DNA of 64,000 nucleotides from Paraburkholderia acidicola (GCF_002362315.1 NZ_MTZV01000006.1:1240001-1304000), one strand, 5' to 3'. Positions 1 through 9,451 are shown, numbered from the stretch's first letter. Notes: generated by a model not told the origin, from the sequence alone. Translations and numbers: made by a program.

Positions 1-1076
1 ACCTTGCGCTTGGTCCACACGCCGGTGGTACTTTTCTTCGAAATCGCCTCCACCGCCGATTGCATCGACTCGGTCTTCACATACGAAATCGGTTCGTCGA
101 GTTCGTACTGCGAGAAGTCGATGCCAGTCGAACTGGAGAAGTGCGCGATGCCACCTTCGGCACTCGCATAGCGGCGGTACTCTTCGAATTTTTCTTGCGC
201 AGCGCGCTCGGTTTCACCGACCACGACCGTGATGCCGGCAAAGATCTTGATGTCGTCAGGCGCACGACCAAAGCGCACGGCGCGAGCGCGAATGTCGTCG
301 ACGATTGAGCGCGTCAGTTGCTTGTTCTGCCCACCGACGAACACACACTCCGCATGACGCGCAGCGAAATCGACACCGCGCTGCGACGATCCCGCCTGAT
401 ACAACACCGGCGTACGCTGCAACGACGGCTCGCTCAGGTGGATCGCATCGATCGAATAGTACGGACCATCGTGCTTCACGCGATGCACCTTGTCCGGATG
501 CGAGAACACGCGCGCCGCGCGGTCGCGCACCACCGCGCCGTCTTCCCAGCTCTGTTCCCACAGCTTGTACACGACGTCCATGTAATCGTCGGCGCGATCG
601 TAGCGGTCGTCGTGCGCGATCTGCTGCGTGAGTCCCATACCGCGCGCCGCGCTGTCCAGATAGCCGGTCACGATATTCCAGCCGACACGTCCCCTGGTCA
701 GATGATCGAGCGTCGACATACGCCGGGCGAACAGATAGGGCGGCTCATACGTGAGATTCGCCGTCACGCCGAAGCCGAGATGTTTCGTCACCGCGGCCAT
801 CGCGGGCACGATCAGCGTGGGGTCGTTGATCGGAATCTGCACCGATTCGCGCAGCGGCGTATCGGGTCCGCCCTGATAGATGTCGTACACACCGACAATA
901 TCGGCCAGAAAAATACCGTCGAACTTGCCGCGCTCCAGCGTGCGCGCGAGATCGGTCCAGTAGTCGAGATCGGTGTAGTGCGCCGAACGGTCACGCGGAT
1001 GCGTCCACAAACCGTGGTTGATGTGGCCGACCGCATTCATGTTGAACGCATTCAGCAGGATTTTCTTCTTCGTCAT
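1..1076 (-). CDS. NtaA/DmoA-family FMN-dependent monooxygenase (partial, C-terminus outside window)
   Basis: The first ~358 residues are present; the 3' end lies beyond the window start. The protein opens MTKKKILLNAFNMNAVGHI and continues through segments typical of the two-component flavin monooxygenases NtaA, SnaA and DmoA, including DHLTRGRVGWNIVTGYLDSA and YKLWEQSWEDGAV. The wording is close to dimethyl-sulfide monooxygenase DmoA. Such enzymes use FMNH2 from a separate reductase to oxygenate organosulfur or aminopolycarboxylate substrates in the cytoplasm. A MetQ-like binding protein follows upstream on the same strand (38 bp between them), suggesting sulfur-source use. The substrate cannot be read from sequence. 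The start was chosen at the ATG that gives the family-typical N-terminus. Confidence 0.85.
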   Translation of the reverse strand, partial: MTKKKILLNAFNMNAVGHINHGLWTHPRDRSAHYTDLDYWTDLARTLERGKFDGIFLADIVGVYDIYQGGPDTPLRESVQIPINDPTLIVPAMAAVTKHLGFGVTANLTYEPPYLFARRMSTLDHLTRGRVGWNIVTGYLDSAARGMGLTQQIAHDDRYDRADDYMDVVYKLWEQSWEDGAVVRDRAARVFSHPDKVHRVKHDGPYYSIDAIHLSEPSLQRTPVLYQAGSSQRGVDFAARHAECVFVGGQNKQLTRSIVDDIRARAVRFGRAPDDIKIFAGITVVVGETERAAQEKFEEYRRYASAEGGIAHFSSSTGIDFSQYELDEPISYVKTESMQSAVEAISKKSTTGVWTKRK

Positions 1077-1113
1077 TGCATGGCTCCGTCGTGCTCGCTG
1101 TGTTGCGTCGCCG

Positions 1114-1959
1114 TCACCACGCGACCGCGTAGAGATTGCCGAACGCCTTGTCGAGCGCGGTGCGCACCGCCGGCGAATGCTGGTAGATCGAGATGAATTT
1201 GCGGATGCGCGGATCGTTCACGCTGTCGGGCCGCACTACCCACTGGATTGCGAAGATCTTGTTCTCGGTGCCGTCGAAGAGCAGCGCACTGTTCGGATCG
1301 GTCGTGCCGGCGAGCTTGATGAAGCTCGGATAGCCTTGCGCCAGATCGACGTCATCCAGCGAACGAGCGAGTTGCGACGCTTCAAGCTGCACGATCTTCA
1401 GATGTTTCGGGTTGTCGACGATGTCGAGCGTGGTCGCGCGGTAATCGATGCCCGGTTTCAGCTTGATCAGCCCGGCACGTTGCAGCAACAGCAGCCCGCG
1501 ACCGCCGTTCACCGGATCGTTGGCGATCGCGACAGTCGCGCCGTCTTTCAACTCGTCGAAGCGCTTCACCTTCTTCGAGTACAAACCGATCTTCATGATC
1601 GTGCCCGGTGCGATCGCAACAAAGTTGTAACCGCCCTGCTTCTTCGCGTTCTCGAGAAACGGAATGTGCTGGAAATAGTTGACGTCGATGTCCTTGTTCG
1701 CCAGCGCCGCATTCGGCGTATTCCAGTCGGTGAACTCGATGATCTTCACGTCGAGGCCCTGATCTTTCGCTTCGCGCGCTGCGATTTTCAGCGCTTCGAT
1801 CTGCGGGCTCGTCGCGATGCCGATCTTCAACGTGGGTAGATCGGCGGCCACAGCGACAGACGCGGATGCCGCAAACACGAGTGCGCTACCGAGCGCGAGC
1901 ATGGGCAAGCGCCCCGCCACGCGGAAGAAGCGCCGCACGCTGGACAGGAAAAATTTCAT
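1114..1959 (-). CDS. MetQ/NlpA-family ABC transporter substrate-binding protein
   Basis: A 281-residue exported protein. An N-terminal signal peptide runs to about residue 39 (ending SVAVAADLP) and has no lipobox Cys, so it is probably a free periplasmic protein rather than the usual lipoprotein. The body matches the NlpA/MetQ fold: LKIGIATSPQ at the mature N-terminus, the NYFQHIPFL segment and IANDPVNGGRGLLLLQ. Relatives bind methionine or other small sulfur compounds for MetNI-type importers, but no permease or ATPase gene lies beside it in the window. It sits 5' of the flavin monooxygenase on the same strand, so the two may form one transcript for organosulfur uptake and oxidation. Confidence 0.85.
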   Translation of the reverse strand: MKFFLSSVRRFFRVAGRLPMLALGSALVFAASASVAVAADLPTLKIGIATSPQIEALKIAAREAKDQGLDVKIIEFTDWNTPNAALANKDIDVNYFQHIPFLENAKKQGGYNFVAIAPGTIMKIGLYSKKVKRFDELKDGATVAIANDPVNGGRGLLLLQRAGLIKLKPGIDYRATTLDIVDNPKHLKIVQLEASQLARSLDDVDLAQGYPSFIKLAGTTDPNSALLFDGTENKIFAIQWVVRPDSVNDPRIRKFISIYQHSPAVRTALDKAFGNLYAVAW

Positions 1960-2367
1960 GGTGAACTCAATCGACGAGGTTGGTCGGGGCGTGCCGCTTC
2001 CGGCCTGACGGCGCAGATCGGCGCCACTGGTGTCGGGTGCGCCCGTGGGCGGCTTGGGACGTTTGATGCGCGATACGTAGACGAGCTAGCGGCTCAGCGC
2101 GGACAGCGGAAATGCGGGCAGGTCATCGCCTCTCTCCAGATGAGGTGCAGACGATGATAGGGCTGGCTAGGAGCGCGGTCTACGAACGGATTTTCGAATG
2201 GAAATCGCGAAATGCGATATGGATGCGCGGAAACGGGCAGTCGAGCTACCGTTCTGGCCGCGAAATAAAAAAAGCTGGCGAACCGGATGCACCGGATCGC
2301 CAGCTAACACAAGGCACCAACAAGGAACCTGCGTGGGAGCCACTAGCGCATGACGCGCCCAATCAAC
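1960..2367. other. Intergenic gap (408 bp) with efflux-operon terminator
   Basis: No credible gene. It must carry the promoter of the MetQ-like gene at its left end. Its right part holds the terminator of the oprC-end efflux operon, listed separately. The short open frames here lack ribosome sites and family features. Confidence 0.6.
2266..2305 (-). terminator. Rho-independent terminator of the llpE-bpeEF-oprC operon
   Basis: Read on the minus strand, the arms AGCTGGCGA (2297-2305) and TCGCCAGCT (2273-2281) form a 9-bp stem, followed directly by a T-rich run (complement of aaataaaaaaa at 2266-2273). It lies 62 bp past the oprC stop codon and points in the right direction. Confidence 0.85.
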
Positions 2368-3897
2368 TTAACGCTTCGCGATCTGCTGTTGCGCATTGCT
2401 GTTTGCTACATCGGCCGCGGCCGTAACGGGCATGCCATCCCAACCGCCGCCAAGCGCACGGATCAGGTTGACAGTCGACACCGCCTGAGTACCGGTCAAA
2501 CGGCTCGCCTGCAATTGCGACACCAGCACCGAACGCTCGCTGTCGATCACGTTCAGATAGCTCACCTGCCCTTCCTCGTACTGCGTCTGCGACAGATGTG
2601 CCGCGCGCTGCGACGCGACCACCGCGTCGCTTTGCGCGCTGATCTGATCGTCGAGCAGACGCAGATCGGCGAGGTTGTCCTCGACTTCGCGGAACGCGAC
2701 GAGCACCTGCTGACGATACTGCGCCACATCCTCGTCATATTTCGCACGGGCCTGGTCGAGACCGGCACGGCGGCGACCACCATCGAAAAGCGGCAGCGTC
2801 AGTGCCGTGCCGGCCAAAGGCCCAAGCAGGAAGGTTCGGCTCGACCACATGAACAGACTGCCCAACGTCGCCGATTCATACCCAAACGCACCGGTGATAT
2901 CGAGCTTCGGGAAGAACGCCGACTTCGCCAGACCGACGCGCGCATTGGCCGCAGCCATCGCCCGCTCGGCCGCCGAGATATCCGGACGACGTTCGAGCAA
3001 CGCGGACGGCAAACCTGCCGGCACACGCGCAACGACCGGCACCAGCGGCGTTTCCGCGAACGAGAAATCGGCGGGCGCCTTGCCGAGCAGGATGGCGAGA
3101 CTGTGCTCCGATGCCGCGCGCTGACGTGCTACGCCGACCGCGTCGGCGCGTGCCGATGCAAGTTCGTTGCGAGCCTGCGCGACGTCGAGTTCGCTGATAT
3201 CGCCTTCCTTGAAACGACGTTCGGTCAACTTCAGCGAGTCCTCACGCAATTTGACGGTCTGGCGGTACAGCCCCTGATCGGTGTCGAACTGACGCAACTG
3301 GAAATAGTTCTGCGCGACATCCGCCTGCAGCGCGAGCTGCACCGAGCGGAACAGCGCTTCGCTCTGCTGTGCATCGGCACGTGCCGCATTGACGTTCGAT
3401 CCGACCCGCCCGAACAGATCCGCTTCGTATGAAACGGTGCCCTGCGCGCGCCACAGCGTCGTGGTTGACGAACCATTGCTCTGCGGCAGGAACTGCGATG
3501 CCGATGACGCCGTTTCACGCGTCGGACCAAAGCCCGCATCGAGCGACGGGAACCACGCGGAGCGAGCCGCCTGGGTCAGCGCACGTGCCTGCTGCACACG
3601 TGCAGCCGCCGCCTTCAGATCCTGGTTCGCCGATGCAGCCTGTTGCTCCAGATCGTTCAGCGTCGAATCGCCGAACACCGTCCACCATTCGCCGCGATGC
3701 TCGGCATCGGCCGGTTGTGCGGGCTTCCACGTGCCCGCATCCTGCGCACTGATCGCAGGCGCTTCCTTGAAGGCGGCCGGTGTCGGTGCATCGGGCCGCT
3801 TGTACGTCGGCTCTACAGAGCAGGCTGCGAGCAGCATCAGCAGCAAGCCGCTCGCGGCCGCCCGGCTCCAGCCGGGCAAAGATTCAAGCCTTTTCAT
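2368..3897 (-). CDS. oprC: Efflux outer-membrane factor lipoprotein (OprC/OprN/OpcM type)
   Basis: A 509-residue TolC-family (NodT subfamily) channel that would connect the RND pump to the outside. The N-terminus MKRLESLPGW leads into a hydrophobic stretch and the lipobox LLAAC (lipidated Cys26), then SVEPTYKRPDAPTP, typical of the family. Two OEP repeats follow, each with helix-rich segments rich in Q, A and R. The longer open frame upstream runs into bpeF; the start used has a GGAG-type ribosome site (complement of 3902-3912) and sits 13 bp after the bpeF stop. It is the last gene of llpE-bpeE-bpeF-oprC and is followed by a terminator. Confidence 0.92.
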   Translation of the reverse strand: MKRLESLPGWSRAAASGLLLMLLAACSVEPTYKRPDAPTPAAFKEAPAISAQDAGTWKPAQPADAEHRGEWWTVFGDSTLNDLEQQAASANQDLKAAAARVQQARALTQAARSAWFPSLDAGFGPTRETASSASQFLPQSNGSSTTTLWRAQGTVSYEADLFGRVGSNVNAARADAQQSEALFRSVQLALQADVAQNYFQLRQFDTDQGLYRQTVKLREDSLKLTERRFKEGDISELDVAQARNELASARADAVGVARQRAASEHSLAILLGKAPADFSFAETPLVPVVARVPAGLPSALLERRPDISAAERAMAAANARVGLAKSAFFPKLDITGAFGYESATLGSLFMWSSRTFLLGPLAGTALTLPLFDGGRRRAGLDQARAKYDEDVAQYRQQVLVAFREVEDNLADLRLLDDQISAQSDAVVASQRAAHLSQTQYEEGQVSYLNVIDSERSVLVSQLQASRLTGTQAVSTVNLIRALGGGWDGMPVTAAADVANSNAQQQIAKR

Positions 3898-3910
3898 TAT
3901 TGGTTTCTCC

Positions 3911-6900
3911 TCAGGCGTGCGTCGCCGGCAACGCTTGATGCGGCGAATCCTTCTGCGCCACATGAATCTTGCCGCCCGCGAGCGTACGCAGTACCACATA
4001 GAACACCGGTGTCAGCATCAGGCCGAACAGCGTCACGCCGAGCATGCCGAAGAACACCGCGATACCCATTGCATGGCGCATTTCCGAACCCGCGCCGGTC
4101 GACAGCACGAGCGGTACCACGCCCATGATGAAAGCGATCGACGTCATCAGGATCGGGCGCAGACGCATGCGGCTCGCCTCGATGGCCGCCGACAGCGGCG
4201 AATGGCCATCGTGTTCGAGCTCGCGCGCGAACTCGACGATCAGGATGGCGTTTTTCGACGCCAGCCCCACCAGCACCATCAAGCCGATCTGCGTGAAGAT
4301 GTTGTTGTCGCCCTGTGTGAGCCACACACCGGTCAACGCGGACAGCAGGCTCATCGGCACGATCAGGATCACCGCGAGCGGCAACGACAGGCTTTCATAC
4401 AACGCAGCGAGCACGAGGAACACGAGCAGCACGCTGATCGGGAACACCCACATGCCGGCATTGCCCGCCAGCATCTGCTGGTACGTCAGGTCGGTCCATT
4501 CGAGCTTCACGCCACGCGGCAAGGTTTCCGCCGCGATGCGTTCGGCCGCAGCCTGCGCCTGGTTCGTCGAGTAGCCCGGCGCCGGACCGCTGTTGATGTC
4601 CGCAGCGGTGTAGCCGTTGTAGCGCACCACCATTTCCGGACCATACGTCGGCGTCACCGTGACGAGCGACGACAGCGGCACCATATCGCCGGCGGCATTG
4701 CGCGTCTTCAGTTGCAGGATGTCGTCCGCGCGCTGCCGGAACGGCGCATCGGCCTGCACCCGCACCTGGTACACGCGACCGAAGCGGTTGAAGTCGTTCA
4801 CATACAACGAGCCGAGGTAGATCTGCATCGTGTTGAACACATCGGTAACCGGCACACCGAGCTGTTTCGCCTTCACACGGTCCAGATCGACGTTGAGCTG
4901 CGGCACGTTAATCTGATAGCTGGAGAAAGTCGGCCCGAGTTCAGGCGTCGTCGATGCCTTCTTGATGAACGCCTGGCTTGCGTTATTCAACTCCGCATAA
5001 CCGACCGCGCCGTGGTCTTCCAGCTGCAGCTTGAAGCCACCAAGCGTACCGAGACCGAGCACCGGCGGCGGCGGAAACACCGCCACGAACGAATCCTTGA
5101 TCGCGCCATATTGCTGATTCAGCGCACCGGCAATCGCACCCGCCGACAACGTCTTGCTACCGCGCTCCTTAAACGGCTTCAGCGTCACGAACACAATGCC
5201 CGCGCTGGAACTGTTCGTGAAGCCATTCACCGACAGACCCGGGAACGCCACCGCACTTTCGACACCCGGCTGCTTCAGCGCAATCGCGCTCATGTCGCGA
5301 ATCACCTTCTCCGTGCGATCGAGCGACGCACCGTTCGGCAGTTGCGCAAAGGCGATCAGGTATTCCTTGTCCTGCGCCGGCACGAAGCCGCCGGGCACGA
5401 CGTGCGTGATCAGCACGGTCGCGCCGAGCAGCACTGCATACACGACAAGCATCGCGCCCTTGCGCTTGAGCGCACCGTTCACGCCTCGGCCGTACGCGGT
5501 CGAACCACGCCGGAACACCTTGTTGAAGCCCGCGAAGAAACGGCCGAGCACACGGTCCATCACGCGCGTCAGCACGTCTGGCTTCGCACCGTGGTCGCGC
5601 AGCAGCAACGATGCAAGTGCCGGCGACAGCGTCAGCGAGTTGAACGCCGAGATCACCGTCGAGATCGCGATGGTCATCGCGAACTGCTTGTAGAACTGAC
5701 CGGTCAGGCCCGTCATGAACGCGAGCGGCACGAACACGGCAACCAGCGTGAGCGCAATAGCGATAATTGGCCCGCTCACTTCCTGCATCGCCTTATAGGT
5801 CGCATCACGCGCACTAAGCCCGCTTTCGATGTTCCGCTCGACGTTCTCCACCACCACGATCGCATCGTCGACGACGATCCCGATGGCGAGCACCATCCCG
5901 AACAGCGACAACGCGTTGATCGAGAAACCGAACGCCAGCAGCAGCGAGAACGTTCCGATGATCGACACCGGTACCGCGATCAACGGAATGATCGACGCGC
6001 GCCACGTTTGCAGGAACACGATCACCACGATCACGACGAGCGCGATGGCTTCGAGCAGCGTGTGCACGACCGCCTCGATACTCGAGCGCACGAACTGCGT
6101 CGGGTCATAGACGATCTTGTAGTCGACACCAGCCGGGAAGTCCTGCTGCAATTCCTTCATGGTTGCCCGGACTTCGTCGGAAATCTGCAGCGAGTTCGCG
6201 CCCGGCGACTGGTTGATCGCGAGTGCGACGGCCGGCTTGTTGTCGAGCAACGAACGCAGACCGTATTCCGATGCAGCAAGCTCGATGCGTCCGAGATCGC
6301 GCAGATACGTGACCGCGCCATCGGGCGCAGTCTTGACGACGATGTCGCCGAATTCACTTTCTGTACGCAGACGGCCGCGTGCATTCACCGACAACTGCAA
6401 CGGCGTGCCCGGCACCGACGGCGATGCGCCGATCGTCCCGGCCGCCACCTGGATGTTCTGCTCGCGAATCGCATTGACGACATCGGTAGCGGTCAGGTCG
6501 CGCTGTGCAACCTTCTGCGGATCGAGCCAGATACGCATCGAATAGTCACCGGCTCCCCACAGCTGCACCTGGCCGACGCCCTTGATCCGTTCGAGCCGGT
6601 CCTTGACGTTGAGCAGCGCATAGTTGCGCAGGTACGTCATGTCGTACTGGTTGTTCGGCGAGATCAGGTGGACCACCATCGTCAACGTCGGCGAACTCTT
6701 GATCGTCGTCACACCGAGCCGCTGCACGTCATCCGGTAGACGCGGCAACGCCTGGTTCACGCGGTTCTGCACGAGCTGCGTGGCGAGATCCGGGTTGGTG
6801 CCGAGCTTGAACGTCACGGTGAGCGTCAGGTTGCCGTCGCTATTGGCCTGCGACTGCATGTACAGCATGTTCTCGACGCCGTTGATCTGCTCTTCGAGCG

Positions 6901-7096
6901 GCGACGCGACCGCTTCTGCGATCACCTTCGGATTCGCACCGGGATACTGCGCGTGAACCACCACCGAAGGCGGCACCACTTCCGGATATTCGGAGATCGG
7001 CAGCTGGAACAGCGAAATCACGCCTCCCAGCAGGATCAGGACCGACAGCACACCCGCAAAGATCGGCCGGTCGATAAAAAATTTGGATATGTTCAT
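3911..7096 (-). CDS. bpeF: RND multidrug efflux permease, MexF/BpeF/CeoB type
   Basis: A 1,061-residue HAE1-family inner-membrane antiporter. It starts MNISKFFIDRPIFAGVLSVL, the standard RND start, and carries the MexF-like LFQLPISEYPEVVPPSVVV. Transmembrane helix 4 keeps the proton-relay pair Asp410-Asp411 (GIVVDDAIVVVEN). Length is normal for the family (~1,040-1,060) and I see no break. It sits between the periplasmic adaptor and the outer-membrane channel, so the tripartite pump is complete. In Burkholderia, BpeEF-OprC and CeoAB-OpcM export chloramphenicol, trimethoprim and fluoroquinolones; the substrate range here is inferred from that similarity. Confidence 0.95.
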   Translation of the reverse strand: MNISKFFIDRPIFAGVLSVLILLGGVISLFQLPISEYPEVVPPSVVVHAQYPGANPKVIAEAVASPLEEQINGVENMLYMQSQANSDGNLTLTVTFKLGTNPDLATQLVQNRVNQALPRLPDDVQRLGVTTIKSSPTLTMVVHLISPNNQYDMTYLRNYALLNVKDRLERIKGVGQVQLWGAGDYSMRIWLDPQKVAQRDLTATDVVNAIREQNIQVAAGTIGASPSVPGTPLQLSVNARGRLRTESEFGDIVVKTAPDGAVTYLRDLGRIELAASEYGLRSLLDNKPAVALAINQSPGANSLQISDEVRATMKELQQDFPAGVDYKIVYDPTQFVRSSIEAVVHTLLEAIALVVIVVIVFLQTWRASIIPLIAVPVSIIGTFSLLLAFGFSINALSLFGMVLAIGIVVDDAIVVVENVERNIESGLSARDATYKAMQEVSGPIIAIALTLVAVFVPLAFMTGLTGQFYKQFAMTIAISTVISAFNSLTLSPALASLLLRDHGAKPDVLTRVMDRVLGRFFAGFNKVFRRGSTAYGRGVNGALKRKGAMLVVYAVLLGATVLITHVVPGGFVPAQDKEYLIAFAQLPNGASLDRTEKVIRDMSAIALKQPGVESAVAFPGLSVNGFTNSSSAGIVFVTLKPFKERGSKTLSAGAIAGALNQQYGAIKDSFVAVFPPPPVLGLGTLGGFKLQLEDHGAVGYAELNNASQAFIKKASTTPELGPTFSSYQINVPQLNVDLDRVKAKQLGVPVTDVFNTMQIYLGSLYVNDFNRFGRVYQVRVQADAPFRQRADDILQLKTRNAAGDMVPLSSLVTVTPTYGPEMVVRYNGYTAADINSGPAPGYSTNQAQAAAERIAAETLPRGVKLEWTDLTYQQMLAGNAGMWVFPISVLLVFLVLAALYESLSLPLAVILIVPMSLLSALTGVWLTQGDNNIFTQIGLMVLVGLASKNAILIVEFARELEHDGHSPLSAAIEASRMRLRPILMTSIAFIMGVVPLVLSTGAGSEMRHAMGIAVFFGMLGVTLFGLMLTPVFYVVLRTLAGGKIHVAQKDSPHQALPATHA

Positions 7097-7190
7097 TGGA
7101 GGCTCTTGATGTTGGAGCGCTTGCGCGTGTCGAACGGTGCGAGCTCGTGGCTCGCGCGGTTCAGCCTGGACGACAGATCACGTCCGCGGT

Positions 7191-8462
7191 TCACGAATTC
7201 TTCTCCGCCTTCGCTTGCGTCTGTGCGGGGGCTTGTGCGTCCGCCTGGGCCGGTGCCGGCTTCGCTGCAGGTGTTTTCGTCTGGGCGACCGGTGCTGCAT
7301 TCGGATCGACGTCGGCGTTCATCGGCACCATGTGCGCGCGCACCTGATCGCCCGGCCGCACACGCTGCGTACCGTTCACGACGATGCGATCGCCGGCCGC
7401 AAGACCGCTCTTGATGACACGCAGACCTTCCTGTTGCGCACCGAGCGACACTTCGCGATACGCAACGTGGTCATCCTTGTCGACGACGAACACAAACTTC
7501 TTGTCCTGATCGGTATTGACCGCCGCGTCGTCGATCATCACCGCCGGATGCGGCACGCTACCGCTGACCTTCACACGCGCGTACAGCCCTGGCACGAGCA
7601 CACCGTCCGCGTTATCGAAACGCGCGCGAACGCGGATCGTGCCCGACGATGTATCAAGCCGGTTGTCCACCGATTCGATCGTGCCGCTGCGCGAGTAGCC
7701 CGTTTCGTCGGCGAGACCGAGTTCGACCGGTACCTTGCCGTCCTTCACGCGGCTGATGTACTGCAGATAGGTTTGTTCGTCGGCATCGAACGATGCGTAG
7801 ATCGGCGAGACGGAAACGAGCGTCGTGAGCGGCGCAGCGCTGGCGCCCGCCGACACGACGTTGCCGAGCGTGATTTCCGCACGCGATACGCGACCCGACA
7901 CCGGCGCGACGATCTTCGTGTAGCCGAGGTTGATGCGCGCGGTTTCGAGCGCGGCTTCAGCGGCCTTCTGGTTTGCATTGGCTTCGCGCGACGCGTTCTG
8001 CTTCTCGTCGTAGTCGCGTTTCGCGATTGCGTTGTCGCTGAGCAGACGCTGCGCGCGTTCCCAGTCGCTCTGCGCATAACCGCTACGTGCCTGCGTGGCA
8101 GCGAGCTGCGCCGCCGCACGATCGACTTCAGCCTGATACGGACGCGGGTCGATGACGAACAGCGTGTCGCCCTTTTTCACGAGCGCGCCGTCCTTGAAAT
8201 TCACCGAGACGATCGTGCCCGATACCAGCGGGCGCACGTCGACCTTCTCGATGGCTTCGAGGCGGCCCGAATAGCTTTGCCAGTCGGTGATCGTCTTCTG
8301 GATGACCGTCGCCACATCGACTTCGGGAACGATCGCCGACGCAGACTGCGCCGGCGCGCGTGCATCGACGCGGATCGCGCCCAGCGTACCGAGCCCGGCT
8401 ACGACGAGGACTGCGACCGTGGCGATTGCCAGGCGGGGGCGGGAGAGCGGAAGAATGGACAT
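7191..8462 (-). CDS. bpeE: RND periplasmic adaptor (membrane fusion protein), BpeE/CeoA type
   Basis: A 423-residue HlyD/AcrA-family adaptor. The start MSILPLSRPRLAIA has a TTGGAG ribosome site; a longer frame adds 11 unlikely residues. One N-terminal hydrophobic segment (residues ~9-28) acts as signal or anchor. The lipoyl/barrel region follows (VDVRPLVSGTIVSVNFKDG, then KKGDTLFVIDPRPY), with a coiled-coil hairpin (~100-170) and the second lipoyl half (KIVAPVSGRVSRAEITLGN). The C-terminus ends in an Ala/Gln/Lys-rich tail that is probably disordered. It is the second gene of the efflux operon, 29 bp after llpE and 94 bp before bpeF. Confidence 0.93.
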   Translation of the reverse strand: MSILPLSRPRLAIATVAVLVVAGLGTLGAIRVDARAPAQSASAIVPEVDVATVIQKTITDWQSYSGRLEAIEKVDVRPLVSGTIVSVNFKDGALVKKGDTLFVIDPRPYQAEVDRAAAQLAATQARSGYAQSDWERAQRLLSDNAIAKRDYDEKQNASREANANQKAAEAALETARINLGYTKIVAPVSGRVSRAEITLGNVVSAGASAAPLTTLVSVSPIYASFDADEQTYLQYISRVKDGKVPVELGLADETGYSRSGTIESVDNRLDTSSGTIRVRARFDNADGVLVPGLYARVKVSGSVPHPAVMIDDAAVNTDQDKKFVFVVDKDDHVAYREVSLGAQQEGLRVIKSGLAAGDRIVVNGTQRVRPGDQVRAHMVPMNADVDPNAAPVAQTKTPAAKPAPAQADAQAPAQTQAKAEKNS

Positions 8463-8491
8463 GTTGGCTCCAAGGTGGTTTCTGTGATCAA

Positions 8492-9415
8492 TCAAGTTGT
8501 TTGTTTGGCTGCGCGCGCGTCCCGGACCTCGCGGGCCTCACGGGCCTCGCGACTGTCGCGGACATCGCGGGTGTCGCGCATCGCGAAGCGGCACTGGAAG
8601 AAGCGCACGGCTTCCTCGAGAGCGGCCGGATGTTCGGCAACGGCGGCATGCGACACGCTCGGGTAGCGGACCACCTGGGTCAGCACGCCCGCGTCGATCA
8701 GGCTGCTCGCGTACTTCTCGGCCTCGACGTGCAGCACATCGTTTTGTGCGGTGATGACCAGCGTGGCCGGCAGACCTGCAAGCCGCGCCGATTCGAGGGG
8801 CGCAGCATACGGATGCATGCGCTGCGACGCCTGCGGCAAATACGCGCGGTAGCAGGCTGCGCATTCGCTCGCGGTGATGTCCGAACTCAGTCGACGCTCG
8901 TCGCCGAGCCGCGTGAGGCTTGGATCGAGCATTGGACCGAACAGCGCCTGCGCATCGATGCGCACGTCGCCGCGGTCGCGCCCGATGAACGCGAGACAGT
9001 TGGCCAGTTGCCCACCGGCGTCATGGCCCGCCACACCCAGACGCCGCGTATTGCCGCCGAACGTGCGTGCGTTGGTCTGCGCCCAGAGCGCGGCGAGGTG
9101 CGCGTCTTCGGGCGCGGCGGGAAACGGAAAGCGCGGCGCGAGCGAATAACCGACCGACACTACGAGAGCCGGTAAGCGCTCTGCTAAATAGCGTGCGGCG
9201 GTGTCGGCGGCATCGATCGAGCCGCGTACGAAGCCGCCGCCGTGGAAGTACAGCAGCACCGGTAGCCCTGACTTGCCGGCGAGCCGGTAAAGACGCAGCG
9301 TGATCGGCTGTGCGTAACCCTCGATCTGTACATCGGTGAGTTCCAGCGAGGTGCCGTCCTCCACGAGGCCCGGGGCCGAGGGAGTGAAGGAGTACGGCGG
9401 TTTGAATGCATCCAT
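8492..9415 (-). CDS. llpE: LlpE-like alpha/beta hydrolase (HSL type) with Asp in the nucleophile position
   Basis: A 307-residue protein heading the efflux operon, in the position of llpE of the Burkholderia ceo/bpeEF loci. It has the hormone-sensitive-lipase oxyanion motif HGGG (58-61), an acid in TAQNDVL (Asp226) and a His in PSVSH (His256). The nucleophile elbow reads GHDAGG (130-135) where the family has GDSAGG, so Ser is replaced by Asp132. It may be catalytically dead, or use Asp as haloalkane dehalogenases and epoxide hydrolases do. The last ~28 residues are a run of R-D/E-x tripeptides from a 9-bp DNA repeat. The start MDAFKPPYS is preferred; an in-frame ATG seven codons upstream is possible. 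Confidence 0.85.
   Translation of the reverse strand: MDAFKPPYSFTPSAPGLVEDGTSLELTDVQIEGYAQPITLRLYRLAGKSGLPVLLYFHGGGFVRGSIDAADTAARYLAERLPALVVSVGYSLAPRFPFPAAPEDAHLAALWAQTNARTFGGNTRRLGVAGHDAGGQLANCLAFIGRDRGDVRIDAQALFGPMLDPSLTRLGDERRLSSDITASECAACYRAYLPQASQRMHPYAAPLESARLAGLPATLVITAQNDVLHVEAEKYASSLIDAGVLTQVVRYPSVSHAAVAEHPAALEEAVRFFQCRFAMRDTRDVRDSREAREAREVRDARAAKQTT
8507..8578. repeat. 9-bp tandem repeat inside the llpE 3' end
   Basis: Eight imperfect copies of a 9-bp unit encode eight tandem tripeptides (RDT, RDV, RDS, REA, REA, REV, RDA, RAA) at residues 280-303 of the LlpE-like protein. The phase of three codons keeps the reading frame whatever the copy number. Confidence 0.8.
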
Positions 9416-9451
9416 GTCGAGCAGCGCAATGCGCACAGAAAGGCGATGGTG

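Noticed and set aside
3389-6739. 1,116-residue frame on the plus strand opposite bpeF and oprC
   Set aside because: It is Arg/His/Gln-rich, has no family features and mirrors genuine RND genes; an artefact of high-GC codon use.
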